Below, one piece after another: positions 36,896 to 45,542 of a stretch of DNA of 64,000 nt (its first letter is position 1; each line of letters starts with the position of its first letter). The translations under genes and the position numbers were made by a program. Origin of the DNA: an uncultured Bacteroidales bacterium (GTDB lineage: Bacteria > Bacteroidota > Bacteroidia > Bacteroidales > UBA932); the NCBI GenBank assembly GCA_900545245.1, contig UQYV01000004.1, positions 54,686 through 118,685 on the forward strand, written 5' to 3'. The notes under the pieces are model-generated. The model had not been told where the DNA came from. It saw only the letters and a program-made list of their open reading frames with translations, and searched no databases.

Positions 36896-36917
36896 AACCC
36901 GGAACTTCACGCAATAA
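36554..36917 (+). repeat. 364-bp direct repeat, copy 1
   Basis: Matches 39166-39529 at an offset of exactly 2612 bp. By eye one mismatch is seen (36893 T versus 39505 C), which creates the premature stop. Copy 1 starts inside the orfA remnant and ends 15 bp before the - strand ATPase stop. Confidence 0.9.
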
Positions 36918-36932
36918 CATTGATAAAATGCA

Positions 36933-38105
36933 TCAATACAGAAATCCGAACATCCAGAGCGGAACCTGGTTGTCGAAGACATATTCGGTGTTGTCTTTGA
37001 CCACATAGCCATCTGAGACATCTTCAATCTGTTTCTTTCCTTTCTTGCGGCCACCTACCTCGAAGGTCTTGCCATCAATCTCGAAATCAGAAACCGGAGA
37101 CTCCATAGTTTCGTACCTCTGTTTGGTCCAACAATAAAAAATGGTCTCGCGGGCATTACCTGTTTCGGGTTGTTCTCCGGAAATGACATAGGCCATATTA
37201 GGATTATGAAGGTAGAGTTTGTCCATTTTACGAAGGATTACGTCACCATTGGCCTTCATCTGGAGGACAGAGACAAGTTCGGCCTTTTCCAGATATTCCA
37301 GATATTTAGGCAGTTCGTCGCGGTCCAGTTCCAGGTCTCGGGCCATATCTGAAAAGTTAATCTTGACGGGAACGCTCTTGGAGATATAAAACATAAACTT
37401 CTTGAGTTTCCGGGTGGCCGCAATGGTCATCTTGGCGTATTTGGGAATGTCCAGCTCAACAGTTGTGTTGATGACCTGGCGCAGGCGGGTCTCGAACTCG
37501 GGCGCCAGAGAGAAGGGATAGCAACCTTTCTTCATATAGTCTCCAAAATATTTAAGCGGACGCTCGGGACCGTAAGGGAAATCCACCTTGCCCTGCAGGA
37601 TTTCTTCCAGGGTGGAGGGTTTCAAGGACCAGCCATTACGAAGATTGAGATACTCTCGGAAGGACCAAACCGGCAGATGGTATTCGATGACGCGTCGGCT
37701 GAGATCGGCCCCGCCATCCTTCAGGTCCAACATTGAACTGCCGGAGTAGACGACGTGGAGGAGCGGTAGGCTGTCGTAGATATTCTTGATTTCGGTGCTC
37801 CAGTTTTCGTATTTATGTATTTCGTCGATATAGAGGTATTTACCTCCACGAGCAAAAAATGCCTTCGCGGTGTCCAGTAGGGTGTGGGCGCTGAAATAGA
37901 TGTCATCGGCAACGATATATAGGGATTCATCCTCGTTCCCTGCCCGCTTGATGTGCTGCAGGATGAGGGTGGATTTGCCGACACCCTTCTGCCCCAGGAT
38001 GCCGAGGATGCGGACATCCCAATTGATGGTATCGTGCTGCTCACGGAAAAAGTTCATCGGGGTGAGCTTCAGGAGCTGGTTGAATTGATTGTAAAGTGCT
38101 TGCAT
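36933..38105 (-). CDS. AAA ATPase with DUF4143-type C-terminus (first copy, reverse strand)
   Basis: A 390-residue P-loop protein of the AAA_14/DUF4143 group common in Bacteroidetes. Walker A is 'GQKGVGKST' (38-46) and Walker B 'YLYIDEIH' (90-97). An arginine-rich 'DLSRRVIEYHL' and 'VWSFREYL' segment follows. The C-terminal part includes a winged-helix-like 'LDRDELPKYLEYLEKAELVS' and the family-typical 'CWTKQRYETMESPVSDFEID' restriction-endonuclease-like core. Role in the cell is not known; such genes are mobile and present in many copies. It is divergent from the related ATPase at 38311 and shares the intergenic inverted repeat. Composition is more AT-rich than regions 1 and 2. Confidence 0.85.
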   Translation of the reverse strand: MQALYNQFNQLLKLTPMNFFREQHDTINWDVRILGILGQKGVGKSTLILQHIKRAGNEDESLYIVADDIYFSAHTLLDTAKAFFARGGKYLYIDEIHKYENWSTEIKNIYDSLPLLHVVYSGSSMLDLKDGGADLSRRVIEYHLPVWSFREYLNLRNGWSLKPSTLEEILQGKVDFPYGPERPLKYFGDYMKKGCYPFSLAPEFETRLRQVINTTVELDIPKYAKMTIAATRKLKKFMFYISKSVPVKINFSDMARDLELDRDELPKYLEYLEKAELVSVLQMKANGDVILRKMDKLYLHNPNMAYVISGEQPETGNARETIFYCWTKQRYETMESPVSDFEIDGKTFEVGGRKKGKKQIEDVSDGYVVKDNTEYVFDNQVPLWMFGFLY

Positions 38106-38177
38106 AGTGTGTCGCGGTATTTATTCGGGACAAACATAAGAAAACTGCGGAAACTTCCACGCAATTTTCCAAAAAAG

Positions 38178-38197
38178 TTGCGGAGTTTTATCCGCAA
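38178..38197. promoter_or_regulatory. perfect inverted repeat between divergent ATPase genes
   Basis: TTGCGGA-GTTTTA-TCCGCAA, a 7-bp perfect stem with a 6-nt spacer, lies in the intergenic region of two divergently transcribed ATPase genes. A partial copy of the half-site (CTGCGGA) occurs about 35 bp away. It could be an operator or part of a mobile-unit end; no function is shown. Confidence 0.5.
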
Positions 38198-38221
38198 TTA
38201 TATTATGGCGGCGTAATTAAG

Positions 38222-38302
38222 TGCAAGAAAATGTAGTACAATGGTTGTTTTATGTGCTAAAAAATGTAACTTTGCTAGTGAAATATCCGCTAAAAAATGT
38301 AG
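38222..38302 (+). repeat. three 15-bp direct repeats phased at 33 bp
   Basis: Copies begin at 38222 (TGCAAGAAAATGTAG), 38255 (TGCTAAAAAATGTAA) and 38288 (CGCTAAAAAATGTAG). Spacing is exactly 33 bp each time, close to three helical turns, so all copies face the same side of the DNA. The middle copy overlaps the -7 box of the ATPase promoter. Confidence 0.85.
38245..38274 (+). promoter_or_regulatory. promoter of the DUF4143 ATPase within the phased repeats
   Basis: TTG (38245-38247), a 19-bp spacer and TAACTTTG (38267-38274) match the Bacteroidetes promoter form. Transcription would start near 38281, which supports the ATG at 38311 as the real start rather than a GTG at 38221. Confidence 0.7.
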
Positions 38303-38310
38303 TCACTCAT

Positions 38311-39597
38311 ATGGAAAGAATTGTATTTCAAAAACTTATCGAATGGAAAAATAGCACAACCAGAAAACCTCTGATTCTCAATGGTGCAAGACAAGTAGGC
38401 AAGACCTGGCTGTTAGAACAATTAGGGAAACAGTATTTTAAAAAAGTTGCATATCTAGTCTGTCGTAAGAACCAAGCTTTGAAAGATGTGTTCTCCCAAG
38501 ACTTCGATACGGACAGAATACTCCGAGCCCTCAGAGCATTGTCCGGAGTTGACATCACTCCAGGGGATACTCTCATTGTTCTTGATGAAGTGCAAGAAAT
38601 TCCGGAGGCCATTGAATCATTAAAATACTTTTGCGAGGAAGCTCCTGAATACCATATTGCAGTAGCAGGATCTCTATTGGGAATATCCTTACATAAGGAC
38701 ATATCATACCCGGTAGGGAAAGTTGATGAAATCAATGTCTATCCTCTCAATTTTGATGAGTTCCTTTTAGCAAAAGGCGAAATAGAAGCATATAAACTGC
38801 TAAAAGACAAAGACTTCCACACTATAAATCTGATACACGAAAAGTACACCGACTTGCTTAGGCAGTATTATTATGTCGGAGGAATGCCAGAAGCAGTAAA
38901 GGTATATATTGAAACGGATGGACTTCAAGCCGTGCGCAATATCCAAAAGGCCATACTCAATGGATACGAAAGAGATTTCTCAAAACATGCTCCTAAAGAC
39001 CAGATCGCAAGAATCAGACTTGTATGGCAGACTCTTCCGTCACAATTATTCAAAGAAAACAAGAAGTTTATCTATGGATCAATTAAGCACGGTGCACGGG
39101 CAAAAGACTTTGAAATTGCAATCCAATGGTTGGTAGATGCCGGACTTGTATACAAGGTTCCTCTCTGTAAAGAGGTAAAACTTCCTCTGAAAATATATGA
39201 AGATCCATCTACATTCAAGTTATTTACCTTGGATCTGGGACTGCTGGGAGCTATGGTTGGGACAGAAGCCAAGCAGGTACTCATCAAAAACGACATCTTC
39301 AGTGAATATAAAGGCGGTATGACGGAACAGTTCATACTCGAAGAAATGAAGAGTCACGGAGAAGAGAATATCTTCTATCACAAGACGGATGACGGAACAA
39401 GACTTGAAATTGACTTTTTGATTCAGAGGGACGGGAAATCACTTCCGATAGAGGTGAAGGCAGAAAGCAATGTAAGAGCGAATTCCTTGAGCAATCTTTT
39501 GAAACAAAACCCGGAACTTCACGCAATAAGATACTCAATGAAACCCTACATTGAGCAACCCCAGATGACTTGCTACCCTCTGTATGCTATTCAATAG
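38311..39597 (+). CDS. AAA ATPase with DUF4143 C-terminal domain (second copy)
   Basis: A 428-residue protein starting MERIVFQKL. Walker A is 'GARQVGKT' (25-32), Walker B 'LIVLDEVQ' (88-95). Sensor-like 'IAVAGSLLG' and the 'VYPLNFDEFLLAKGE' segment are typical of the AAA_14 family. The DUF4143 region occupies about 190-400 and carries a PD-(D/E)XK-like core: 'EEMKSHG', 'RLEIDFLI' and 'SLPIEVKAE'. Residues from about 286 on are duplicated in the chimera at 36338-36895. Start choice follows the promoter and the repeat array upstream. Biological role of this widespread family is unknown. Confidence 0.87.
   Translation: MERIVFQKLIEWKNSTTRKPLILNGARQVGKTWLLEQLGKQYFKKVAYLVCRKNQALKDVFSQDFDTDRILRALRALSGVDITPGDTLIVLDEVQEIPEAIESLKYFCEEAPEYHIAVAGSLLGISLHKDISYPVGKVDEINVYPLNFDEFLLAKGEIEAYKLLKDKDFHTINLIHEKYTDLLRQYYYVGGMPEAVKVYIETDGLQAVRNIQKAILNGYERDFSKHAPKDQIARIRLVWQTLPSQLFKENKKFIYGSIKHGARAKDFEIAIQWLVDAGLVYKVPLCKEVKLPLKIYEDPSTFKLFTLDLGLLGAMVGTEAKQVLIKNDIFSEYKGGMTEQFILEEMKSHGEENIFYHKTDDGTRLEIDFLIQRDGKSLPIEVKAESNVRANSLSNLLKQNPELHAIRYSMKPYIEQPQMTCYPLYAIQ
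39166..39529 (+). repeat. 364-bp direct repeat, copy 2 (inside intact ATPase gene)
   Basis: Copy 2 of the repeat starting at 36554. It is the parental version, since here the frame runs through to the natural stop of the ATPase. Confidence 0.9.
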
Positions 39598-39797
39598 ACG
39601 CAAAGAAGCAGGCATTGACAGGTCATCAAAACTATCTGTTTTTGGCTGAATTAAAAATCTTAAATAGCCCAAACTGAGGTATTTTGCCTTATTTTACGAA
39701 TTTTCGACATTTTCATTGTCTTATTGAGTTCATTACTGTCCACTAAAAATTCAAGATAGTTCTTTGAAAATATTGTAAGTTAGAAAGTTGCAAGGTT

Positions 39798-39829
39798 TTT
39801 GAGCGCGCAACGATTTGAACTTAACTTTG
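39798..39829 (+). promoter_or_regulatory. transposase promoter
   Basis: TTTG (39798-39801), a 20-bp spacer and TAACTTTG (39822-39829) lie just upstream of the transposase ATG at 39849. Confidence 0.65.
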
Positions 39830-39848
39830 CGGAAGATACCCTTCCGAT

Positions 39849-41006
39849 ATGAACACAGGTTCTTACGTTTTCGCTCAAATGGTCAAATTCCTGGATGAGT
39901 TTGTCTTCCTTCGCATTGTGAAAAAGTATGATGGCGACAAGTACGTCAAGCACTTTTCCTGCTGGAACCAACTACTCACCCTGATGTTTGGTCAACTGAC
40001 CGGGAAGCCTTCGTTGCGACGATTCATCATTGCTTCTGCACCCATTCAGAAGAAGTTTTACTCTCTCGGAATGGGCCGAAATGTTACCCGGAGTAACCTC
40101 TCAAAAGCGAATAATACTCGCGATTATCGCATCTTTGAGGAGTTTGCCTACCACACGGCAGGTGTCGCTCAGAAGATGAGGATTGAGAACATCTTTAAAC
40201 TTGGAGGAAAGGTCTATGCCTTTGATTCAACGACAATTGACCTTTGTCTCAGCGTTTACGAATGGGCTCATTTCCGGCGGGCGAAAGGAGGGATCAAAGT
40301 TCATACTTTGTTCGACCTTGAAGCCCAGGTGCCAACCATCTTCCACATAACGAAGGCGAAGCTCCATGATGTCAACGGGATGGATGCCATCCCATATGAA
40401 CCGGGATCCTTCTATGTGTTTGACCGAGCATACAACGACTTCAGAAGACTTCACCACATTAAGGAGGTTGGCTCCTTCTTTGTCGTGCGTGCCAAGAACC
40501 CTCTCAAGTACCAATATGTCAGATGGAAGAGACGGATGCCTAAGAATGTCCTTTCGGACTCCATTATCAGGCTTACCGTTTATAAATCCAAACATGACTA
40601 CCCGGAGGTGCTTCGTAGAATCGAGTACTATGATGATGAACAAGACAGTGTCTTTGTGTTCCTTACAAATGCGCTAAGCCTTGATGCTCTGGAAGTTGCG
40701 AACCTTTATAAAAGCAGATGGAAGATTGAATTGTTCTTCAAATGGATGAAGCAGCACCTCTATATCCAAAGGTTCTGGGGCGAGACGGAGAATGCTGTTC
40801 GCATCCAAATCTACGCCGCCATTACCGCTTACTGCATGGTTGCAATCATACAACACGAGACCAAAACCGAGTTAAGCATCTATGAAGTACTTGAGACCGT
40901 CAGCATGGTTCTGACCGATAAAACGCCACTCTACGACCTTCTATGCAACTCTAACAACAATATTGACAATGAACTTGATGAGTCGAGTGGACCGACTTTG
41001 TTTTAA
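39849..41006 (+). CDS. IS4-family DDE transposase
   Basis: A 385-residue transposase with an N-terminal DUF4372-type region ('HFSCWNQLLTLMFGQLTGK', 'SLGMGRNVTRSNLSKAN') and the DDE catalytic core. The likely triad is Asp126 ('YAFDSTTID'), Asp192 ('YVFDRAYNDF') and Glu294 in the Y-x2-R-x3-E-x6-K signature ('YKSRWKIELFFKWMKQ'). Length is normal and no frameshift is seen, so the enzyme should be active. It lies between the inverted repeats of the element. Insertion has separated the ATPase region from the truncated coding tail on the right. Confidence 0.92.
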   Translation: MNTGSYVFAQMVKFLDEFVFLRIVKKYDGDKYVKHFSCWNQLLTLMFGQLTGKPSLRRFIIASAPIQKKFYSLGMGRNVTRSNLSKANNTRDYRIFEEFAYHTAGVAQKMRIENIFKLGGKVYAFDSTTIDLCLSVYEWAHFRRAKGGIKVHTLFDLEAQVPTIFHITKAKLHDVNGMDAIPYEPGSFYVFDRAYNDFRRLHHIKEVGSFFVVRAKNPLKYQYVRWKRRMPKNVLSDSIIRLTVYKSKHDYPEVLRRIEYYDDEQDSVFVFLTNALSLDALEVANLYKSRWKIELFFKWMKQHLYIQRFWGETENAVRIQIYAAITAYCMVAIIQHETKTELSIYEVLETVSMVLTDKTPLYDLLCNSNNNIDNELDESSGPTLF

Positions 41007-41050
41007 TTGTTAAACTTTATATAACCGTCCAAATTTTTAGTGGACACTAA

Positions 41051-41125
41051 TGCACAGCGAGCTTAAAGAATCCTGTTGCGCCGGAATTGCTGAAATGGCA
41101 CCGGGACTATGTTTTTGAATGGTAA
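41051..41125 (+). pseudogene. C-terminal remnant of an unknown gene cut by the IS element
   Basis: Directly right of the IS end an open frame encodes 'ASLKNPVAPELLKWHRDYVF' and two more residues (EW) before its stop, followed by a hairpin terminator. It has no start, but it reads like a genuine protein tail with codon usage unlike random sequence. The upstream part is not found in the window. Family unknown. Confidence 0.45.
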
Positions 41126-41129
41126 GAAC

Positions 41130-41158
41130 AGGCCAATAATAAGCATTATTATTGGCCT
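41130..41158. terminator. bidirectional hairpin terminator
   Basis: A perfect 12-bp inverted repeat, AGGCCAATAATA / TATTATTGGCCT, with a 5-nt loop. It lies between the remnant gene tail (+) and the stop of the ATPase operon (-), and can serve both. A short T-run (catttttga) follows on the + side. Confidence 0.8.
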
Positions 41159-41193
41159 GAAGACATCATTTTTGACTAGTCAGAGAGATACCA

Positions 41194-42765
41194 TCATTCG
41201 CTCCACGTATCATCTTGTGCTTTTTTTAGGATAATGGTTAGCTCTTTGGTATACATTCCCAGCATTTTTTCTTGCATCTTTGAGAAATCATCTGCTGAAT
41301 AAGGTTCATTGGAACTTCCATGAACAATCATTAGTGCTTCTGGAAGAGTCATCCAATCATCCCTTGGAACAAAGCCATCACGTTCGTGACCTCCAAAGGC
41401 ATGCCTCATTACATCTACAACTGGAACAAACTGATTCGTACGGCACTTATTAGGTAGCTTATCCTTCGGAAATCTATCCTTTGACCGTTCAAAGTGATTC
41501 CTGTAAAGGGCTGCACAAAAGTCCTCAAAATCGGTTTTTGTTGTACATAGAGTGCGCAGGTCTTCCTCAAGTGATCCACTATCGTTGACAGGCTCAAAAG
41601 TATAAGGATAGCCCTTATTTTTGCGTGTTGCATTTATGGTTTCAACCAAACGCACAGACTCCATCGCAAGTTTCTGACATGGGTTTTCAGCACTTCTACG
41701 CAGTTGGTCGACATAATCAGCGGAGCGTATGACATCTTTCATGAAGCCCATCGTTATTCGGTAACAATCTCCATCTCTAACAACAAGGCCTTTAATTCTG
41801 AGAGATTCAAGTGGTGGCGTTAAATGGACCACTTCCCCTCTCTCCATTATTTGAAGGAGGATTTTTTCATCTCTGTCTAGGGATGATACGATTTCATCGA
41901 GTGAGATATCAAAGTAGGTTGGTTCGATGCCACCGTTAACAACAAGGTATGCGCCAATACACTTCCCAAAGAACGGTATTCCACCTGACTTCTCATATGC
42001 GAATTCTTCTTTGCAAAGGATAATATCTCGGAGTCTCTGATCGGATATCTTAGAGCACTCAAATTGCCATAAATCATGGAACTCACCTGCATTCAAAGGA
42101 ATTACTGGCTCTTCAACGTTCACCACATTAAGCTCACCTGATCCTAATTTGGAAATAACCTTATCCCATTTTTCATGACCGGCGACAATGAAAGTAAATG
42201 ATAGCGTCCTGTCATTAACCATGTTTCGCATACGATAGAAACCAGAAGGCTCATCGAAAGCATACTTCATCAACTTTTCGTATTCGTCGAACATAATCAA
42301 AACAGTCTTTCCGAGTTCTGTATTGATCTTCTTAACTAAATTGTTGAATATGCTTTGCATCTTATTGGATGACTGTGCGCATAACACAGGATCCTCATAT
42401 ATGTCTTCGTAATAATAATGACTCGGGAATGTAACGCCACTTATCGTCAAATCTGAGTCAGCCCAAATACCGTCTTTATTAAGATCCGATACAAGTATGG
42501 ATACAATATAACGATAGACTGCGCATGTATTCCCTTTTATCCCGGACTCCTTTATATCAATGTAGAATGGATAAACATTAGAATTCGGGTCTGACTTAAT
42601 AGTAGATTTCAGTGTGGTTAGAACACACGTCTTACCACTTCTCCTAGATCCGACCAAGTTGACATTATCCTGTCGCTCAGCGTATTTGCGAAGTTTTGTT
42701 ATCAGATTTGTCCTTCCGAACAACTCAGACAAATTATCGATTGTCCCCTGTGAAAAAGCTTCCAT
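41194..42765 (-). CDS. P-loop ATPase, last gene of the candidate conflict operon
   Basis: A 523-residue protein with an AAA_16/STAND-like NTPase at the N-terminus: 'ELFGRTNLITKL' before the P-loop, Walker A 'GSRRSGKT' (39-46) and Walker B 'TVLIMFDEYEKL' (Asp160, Glu161). A 'FIVAGHEKWDKV' sensor segment and an ORC-like winged region follow ('YEKSGGIPFFGK'). The C-terminal 200 residues are helical and not recognised. It starts 64 bp inside the preceding ATPase gene, so the two are translationally coupled. As part of a four-gene unit with another ATPase, an IF2_N/TPR protein and a Schlafen/AlbA protein, it probably acts as a switch or sensor. That role is an inference from architecture. Confidence 0.8.
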   Translation of the reverse strand: MEAFSQGTIDNLSELFGRTNLITKLRKYAERQDNVNLVGSRRSGKTCVLTTLKSTIKSDPNSNVYPFYIDIKESGIKGNTCAVYRYIVSILVSDLNKDGIWADSDLTISGVTFPSHYYYEDIYEDPVLCAQSSNKMQSIFNNLVKKINTELGKTVLIMFDEYEKLMKYAFDEPSGFYRMRNMVNDRTLSFTFIVAGHEKWDKVISKLGSGELNVVNVEEPVIPLNAGEFHDLWQFECSKISDQRLRDIILCKEEFAYEKSGGIPFFGKCIGAYLVVNGGIEPTYFDISLDEIVSSLDRDEKILLQIMERGEVVHLTPPLESLRIKGLVVRDGDCYRITMGFMKDVIRSADYVDQLRRSAENPCQKLAMESVRLVETINATRKNKGYPYTFEPVNDSGSLEEDLRTLCTTKTDFEDFCAALYRNHFERSKDRFPKDKLPNKCRTNQFVPVVDVMRHAFGGHERDGFVPRDDWMTLPEALMIVHGSSNEPYSADDFSKMQEKMLGMYTKELTIILKKAQDDTWSE

Positions 42766-45542
42766 ATGCTACATAATAGTTGAAAGTTCCTTTTAATATC
42801 TTGATGATGAGTCTCCCACCAGCGCCTAAATAGATCAACAGATAGTTTATATACCTGTCGGCCTTCATCTGTATACTCTTTAAGCACTTTTTTCTCCAGG
42901 AGAATACCGATAGCGTTAGATAACTTTTGATTGTATGCCTGAATCCCGTGTTCTCCCCAAAGCCTTACAAGTTCCTCCAAGCTAACGCCCCTGGCCGTTT
43001 TTTGACCTCGATTGAAGTGAACAATACTGGAAATTAACACGCCAACCTCCGGAGGGTCGAGTGGGCTAAACTGATTGTTCTGGAATTTATTCTCAGGCAG
43101 TTCTAGCACCATCGAAGCGGGCAAAGATGCCTCTTTGCCGACAAGGATATTGACGACTTGTTCCAACTCTGGATATCCTATGTACTTTCTTCTGTTTTCC
43201 ACTGCGAAGAATGCACAATTCTTACAAAGAATCTGAACAAAATACGGGATATTCCCTGAAAGAATATGGATGTTAGATTTCGCCTCATCAGTAAATACAA
43301 TCCCCTTATCTTTCATAACATCCATAAGTCTTTCCGCAGACTTATCATCTATTCTGTCAATCTGCTCGTCATGTGCCGTAACAAGAGCGCCAGTAAACCC
43401 GTATTTAGAATCCTTTAAAAGAGATTTAATATCGTAAGTTCCGGCATATATAAAGCTGGCTAACCCGTTTAGAGAATACTGACGTAATGAATGAAGGAAT
43501 GCGGTATTGACAATATCCTTTTCAATGAGTGTCTTAATATATGAGAACTCATCGATTAGGAACAGAGGGTATAAGCCAATTGATTTCAAATCATTTAACA
43601 AAATGCCAAAATCTTTTGCACGAGGATTGGACTTATTGAAATGCCAAAAATTATCGTCAATTCCAAGTCCTTCTAATTTCTTCTCGTAAACGCATTCGTT
43701 AATGACGTAGTCCCAGAAATCAGATGCCTTCCCATATCCGGCGCCGGTAGAAAAATCAATGAAGAAAGGAATAATTGTATAGGTGCTTCCTTCACTTTTG
43801 AATTCCGTGCCATTGATGTTGTCCGCCAGATAATTGAGGATGGAACTCTTACCTGTTCTAGTTAAGCCATATAAGATGTAGGGCTCATGCTTTTCTATTG
43901 AACGATAATGACGAGCAAGTCTTTCTAATATTTCTTCGCGCCCCACAAACAACTGGGCTGTGGGTGTTTTGGAATCACTCCACAATATATCTTCAAGCTG
44001 AAGCTGTTCACCATCAGGCTCATTTTCAACCGTGAAACTGTGTGTTTGCGGTTCAACCGGATTCGATAGGTAATAAGGTGTTACCTTTACCTGAATATCT
44101 ACCGTCGGGAAATCAGCCACTCTTGAATCCGTGACGATAACTGTTACTGATTTCTTCTCTCCTGCCGCAAGAACCTCATTCTCTTCCGTTCTTCTTATAT
44201 CGCTGTACCCTCCAGCTGTCATAGCTATCTCTAACAGATACTTATCAGCGGAGGATTCTCCATCGTTAGTTACCAATAGATTAATGATTTTTTGATTGGC
44301 AGTCTTAAGGATATACTGGGGATCAGCCTGGACGCTTAAGATAGGATATGTTCTCTTTATCCTTTCATCAAGCATACCCTTCAAATCACTTCTCCATTTT
44401 GAAAGTAATGAAAAGAAAAAGGTTCTTCCGTAGTAGGTTGTATTGTCGTTTATGAACTTAATCTGCTCTTCGATCTTGTCTTGGGCTTGAATAAGAAGGT
44501 TGGTCCTTTCAACATCCTTCCTAGAAAGATAGGGCTGGAGAATAGAAAGGATAAGATCCACTTTTTGTTTGGTCTCAGTCTCGGTTTCGGAAAGAAGCCA
44601 CCACAGATCAGTCATCGATAACCACACTCTAGAAATAGACTCTATCGAATGGGGCTCCAGGGTTCCCTCCTGCAGAATTTTTGAATTCTTCTCCAATCGT
44701 TCTCTGAAATCAGACTGTTTTTGAAAACATTCCTTAAAGAATAGTCCAGGAGAAAGACTCTTATCGATATTAGAGTTCAAAAGATTATTCAGCAGGCTAT
44801 AAACATGCTGTCGTTTGTACATGGACTTTAAGATCTGATACAACACTCCTGTTCCATTAGGCAGCTGAGCGAGTTTATTCCACGTAGCAATACTATTAGA
44901 GCCTATTTGCAACACTGTTTTATATGCAATTTTCTCTAACTCAGCATTTTTACTATAAACGCATTGGCTAAAGATCTCTTTAAAGTTTGCGTCGAAGATG
45001 GCATTGAAATTCGCCTCTTTACCGGTCTGGAAATAATAAAAGGCAACGTCCAGTTCCAAATAGTTGGCTAAAACTTCCAATACTACCCTGGTGGACTCAT
45101 CGCTACTGTCTAAAGCTCCGCCTCTCTTCTTGTCTTTTTCAAGATAGTCAAATACGTCAGGAGAAATGGAAGACCACAAATCTAATGTCTCCAAATAGTA
45201 ACTTTGAGCGGAGTCCTTAAGTCTTCGAACCAATATTATTGTGCTGTCCTGTGGTTTAGTTCCACTAGAGACGATTGCTTTTCTTACAGAGCCGAGTAGA
45301 TGGTTGCCTTTTAGCCTGGAATAAGAGGCTATGACATAAAGGTAATTCTGCAAATTGTAGCTTCCTACTTTTAATCCGCGATATGCTTTTGCCGCTTCCA
45401 AATACTTCGGATATGTTTCGGGATCTGTTGATTTAACCGCCTCATCATAAAGACTCTGTGCTATGGCAGGTGTTGGTACACCGTTATTCTCTAGTACCTC
45501 CTTATTGGTAAACCGGAATTCCTGGATATCAACGTCTATCAT
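42702..45542 (-). CDS. large P-loop ATPase with helical N-terminus (STAND-like)
   Basis: A 946-residue protein. The first 500 residues are mostly helical and TPR-like ('YPKYLEAAKAYRGLKVGSYN'), followed by a beta-sandwich region ('SVTVIVTDSRVADFPTVDIQ'). The NTPase begins at 'FVGREEILERLARHYRSIEK', with Walker A 'GLTRTGKSS' near residue 557 and Walker B 'LFLIDEFSYI' near 659. 'GNIPYFVQILCKN' and a C-terminal winged-helix region ('GVSLEELVRLWGEHGIQAYN') follow, as in ORC/STAND-type ATPases. It begins 14 bp inside the upstream gene beside a G8 tract. Large NTPases with repeat sensors are typical of bacterial conflict systems; the assignment to defence is inferred. Confidence 0.8.
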   Translation of the reverse strand: MIDVDIQEFRFTNKEVLENNGVPTPAIAQSLYDEAVKSTDPETYPKYLEAAKAYRGLKVGSYNLQNYLYVIASYSRLKGNHLLGSVRKAIVSSGTKPQDSTIILVRRLKDSAQSYYLETLDLWSSISPDVFDYLEKDKKRGGALDSSDESTRVVLEVLANYLELDVAFYYFQTGKEANFNAIFDANFKEIFSQCVYSKNAELEKIAYKTVLQIGSNSIATWNKLAQLPNGTGVLYQILKSMYKRQHVYSLLNNLLNSNIDKSLSPGLFFKECFQKQSDFRERLEKNSKILQEGTLEPHSIESISRVWLSMTDLWWLLSETETETKQKVDLILSILQPYLSRKDVERTNLLIQAQDKIEEQIKFINDNTTYYGRTFFFSLLSKWRSDLKGMLDERIKRTYPILSVQADPQYILKTANQKIINLLVTNDGESSADKYLLEIAMTAGGYSDIRRTEENEVLAAGEKKSVTVIVTDSRVADFPTVDIQVKVTPYYLSNPVEPQTHSFTVENEPDGEQLQLEDILWSDSKTPTAQLFVGREEILERLARHYRSIEKHEPYILYGLTRTGKSSILNYLADNINGTEFKSEGSTYTIIPFFIDFSTGAGYGKASDFWDYVINECVYEKKLEGLGIDDNFWHFNKSNPRAKDFGILLNDLKSIGLYPLFLIDEFSYIKTLIEKDIVNTAFLHSLRQYSLNGLASFIYAGTYDIKSLLKDSKYGFTGALVTAHDEQIDRIDDKSAERLMDVMKDKGIVFTDEAKSNIHILSGNIPYFVQILCKNCAFFAVENRRKYIGYPELEQVVNILVGKEASLPASMVLELPENKFQNNQFSPLDPPEVGVLISSIVHFNRGQKTARGVSLEELVRLWGEHGIQAYNQKLSNAIGILLEKKVLKEYTDEGRQVYKLSVDLFRRWWETHHQDIKRNFQLLCSIWKLFHRGQSIICLSCSEGQI

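Larger units (their letters stand above)
39731..41052 (+). mobile_element. IS4-type insertion sequence, about 1.3 kb
   Basis: Bounded by terminal inverted repeats CATTA[C/G]TGTCCACTAAAAATT (39731-39751 and, inverted, 41032-41052), which differ at one position by eye. It contains one intact transposase gene with its own promoter. No convincing target-site duplication is visible: flanks are 'ttattgagtt' on the left and 'cacagcgagc' on the right. It may have lost it by recombination. On the left, 39598-39730 has no gene that I can see. Confidence 0.8.

Noticed and set aside
38222..38302. Short regularly spaced repeats that could suggest a CRISPR array
   Set aside because: Only three 15-bp units with 18-bp gaps that include a promoter and leader; too short and no cas genes. 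No CRISPR array was seen anywhere in the window.
36933..39597. Reading the two DUF4143 ATPases as a toxin-antitoxin pair
   Set aside because: Both are full ATPases of the same family in divergent orientation; neither looks like a toxin or an antitoxin.
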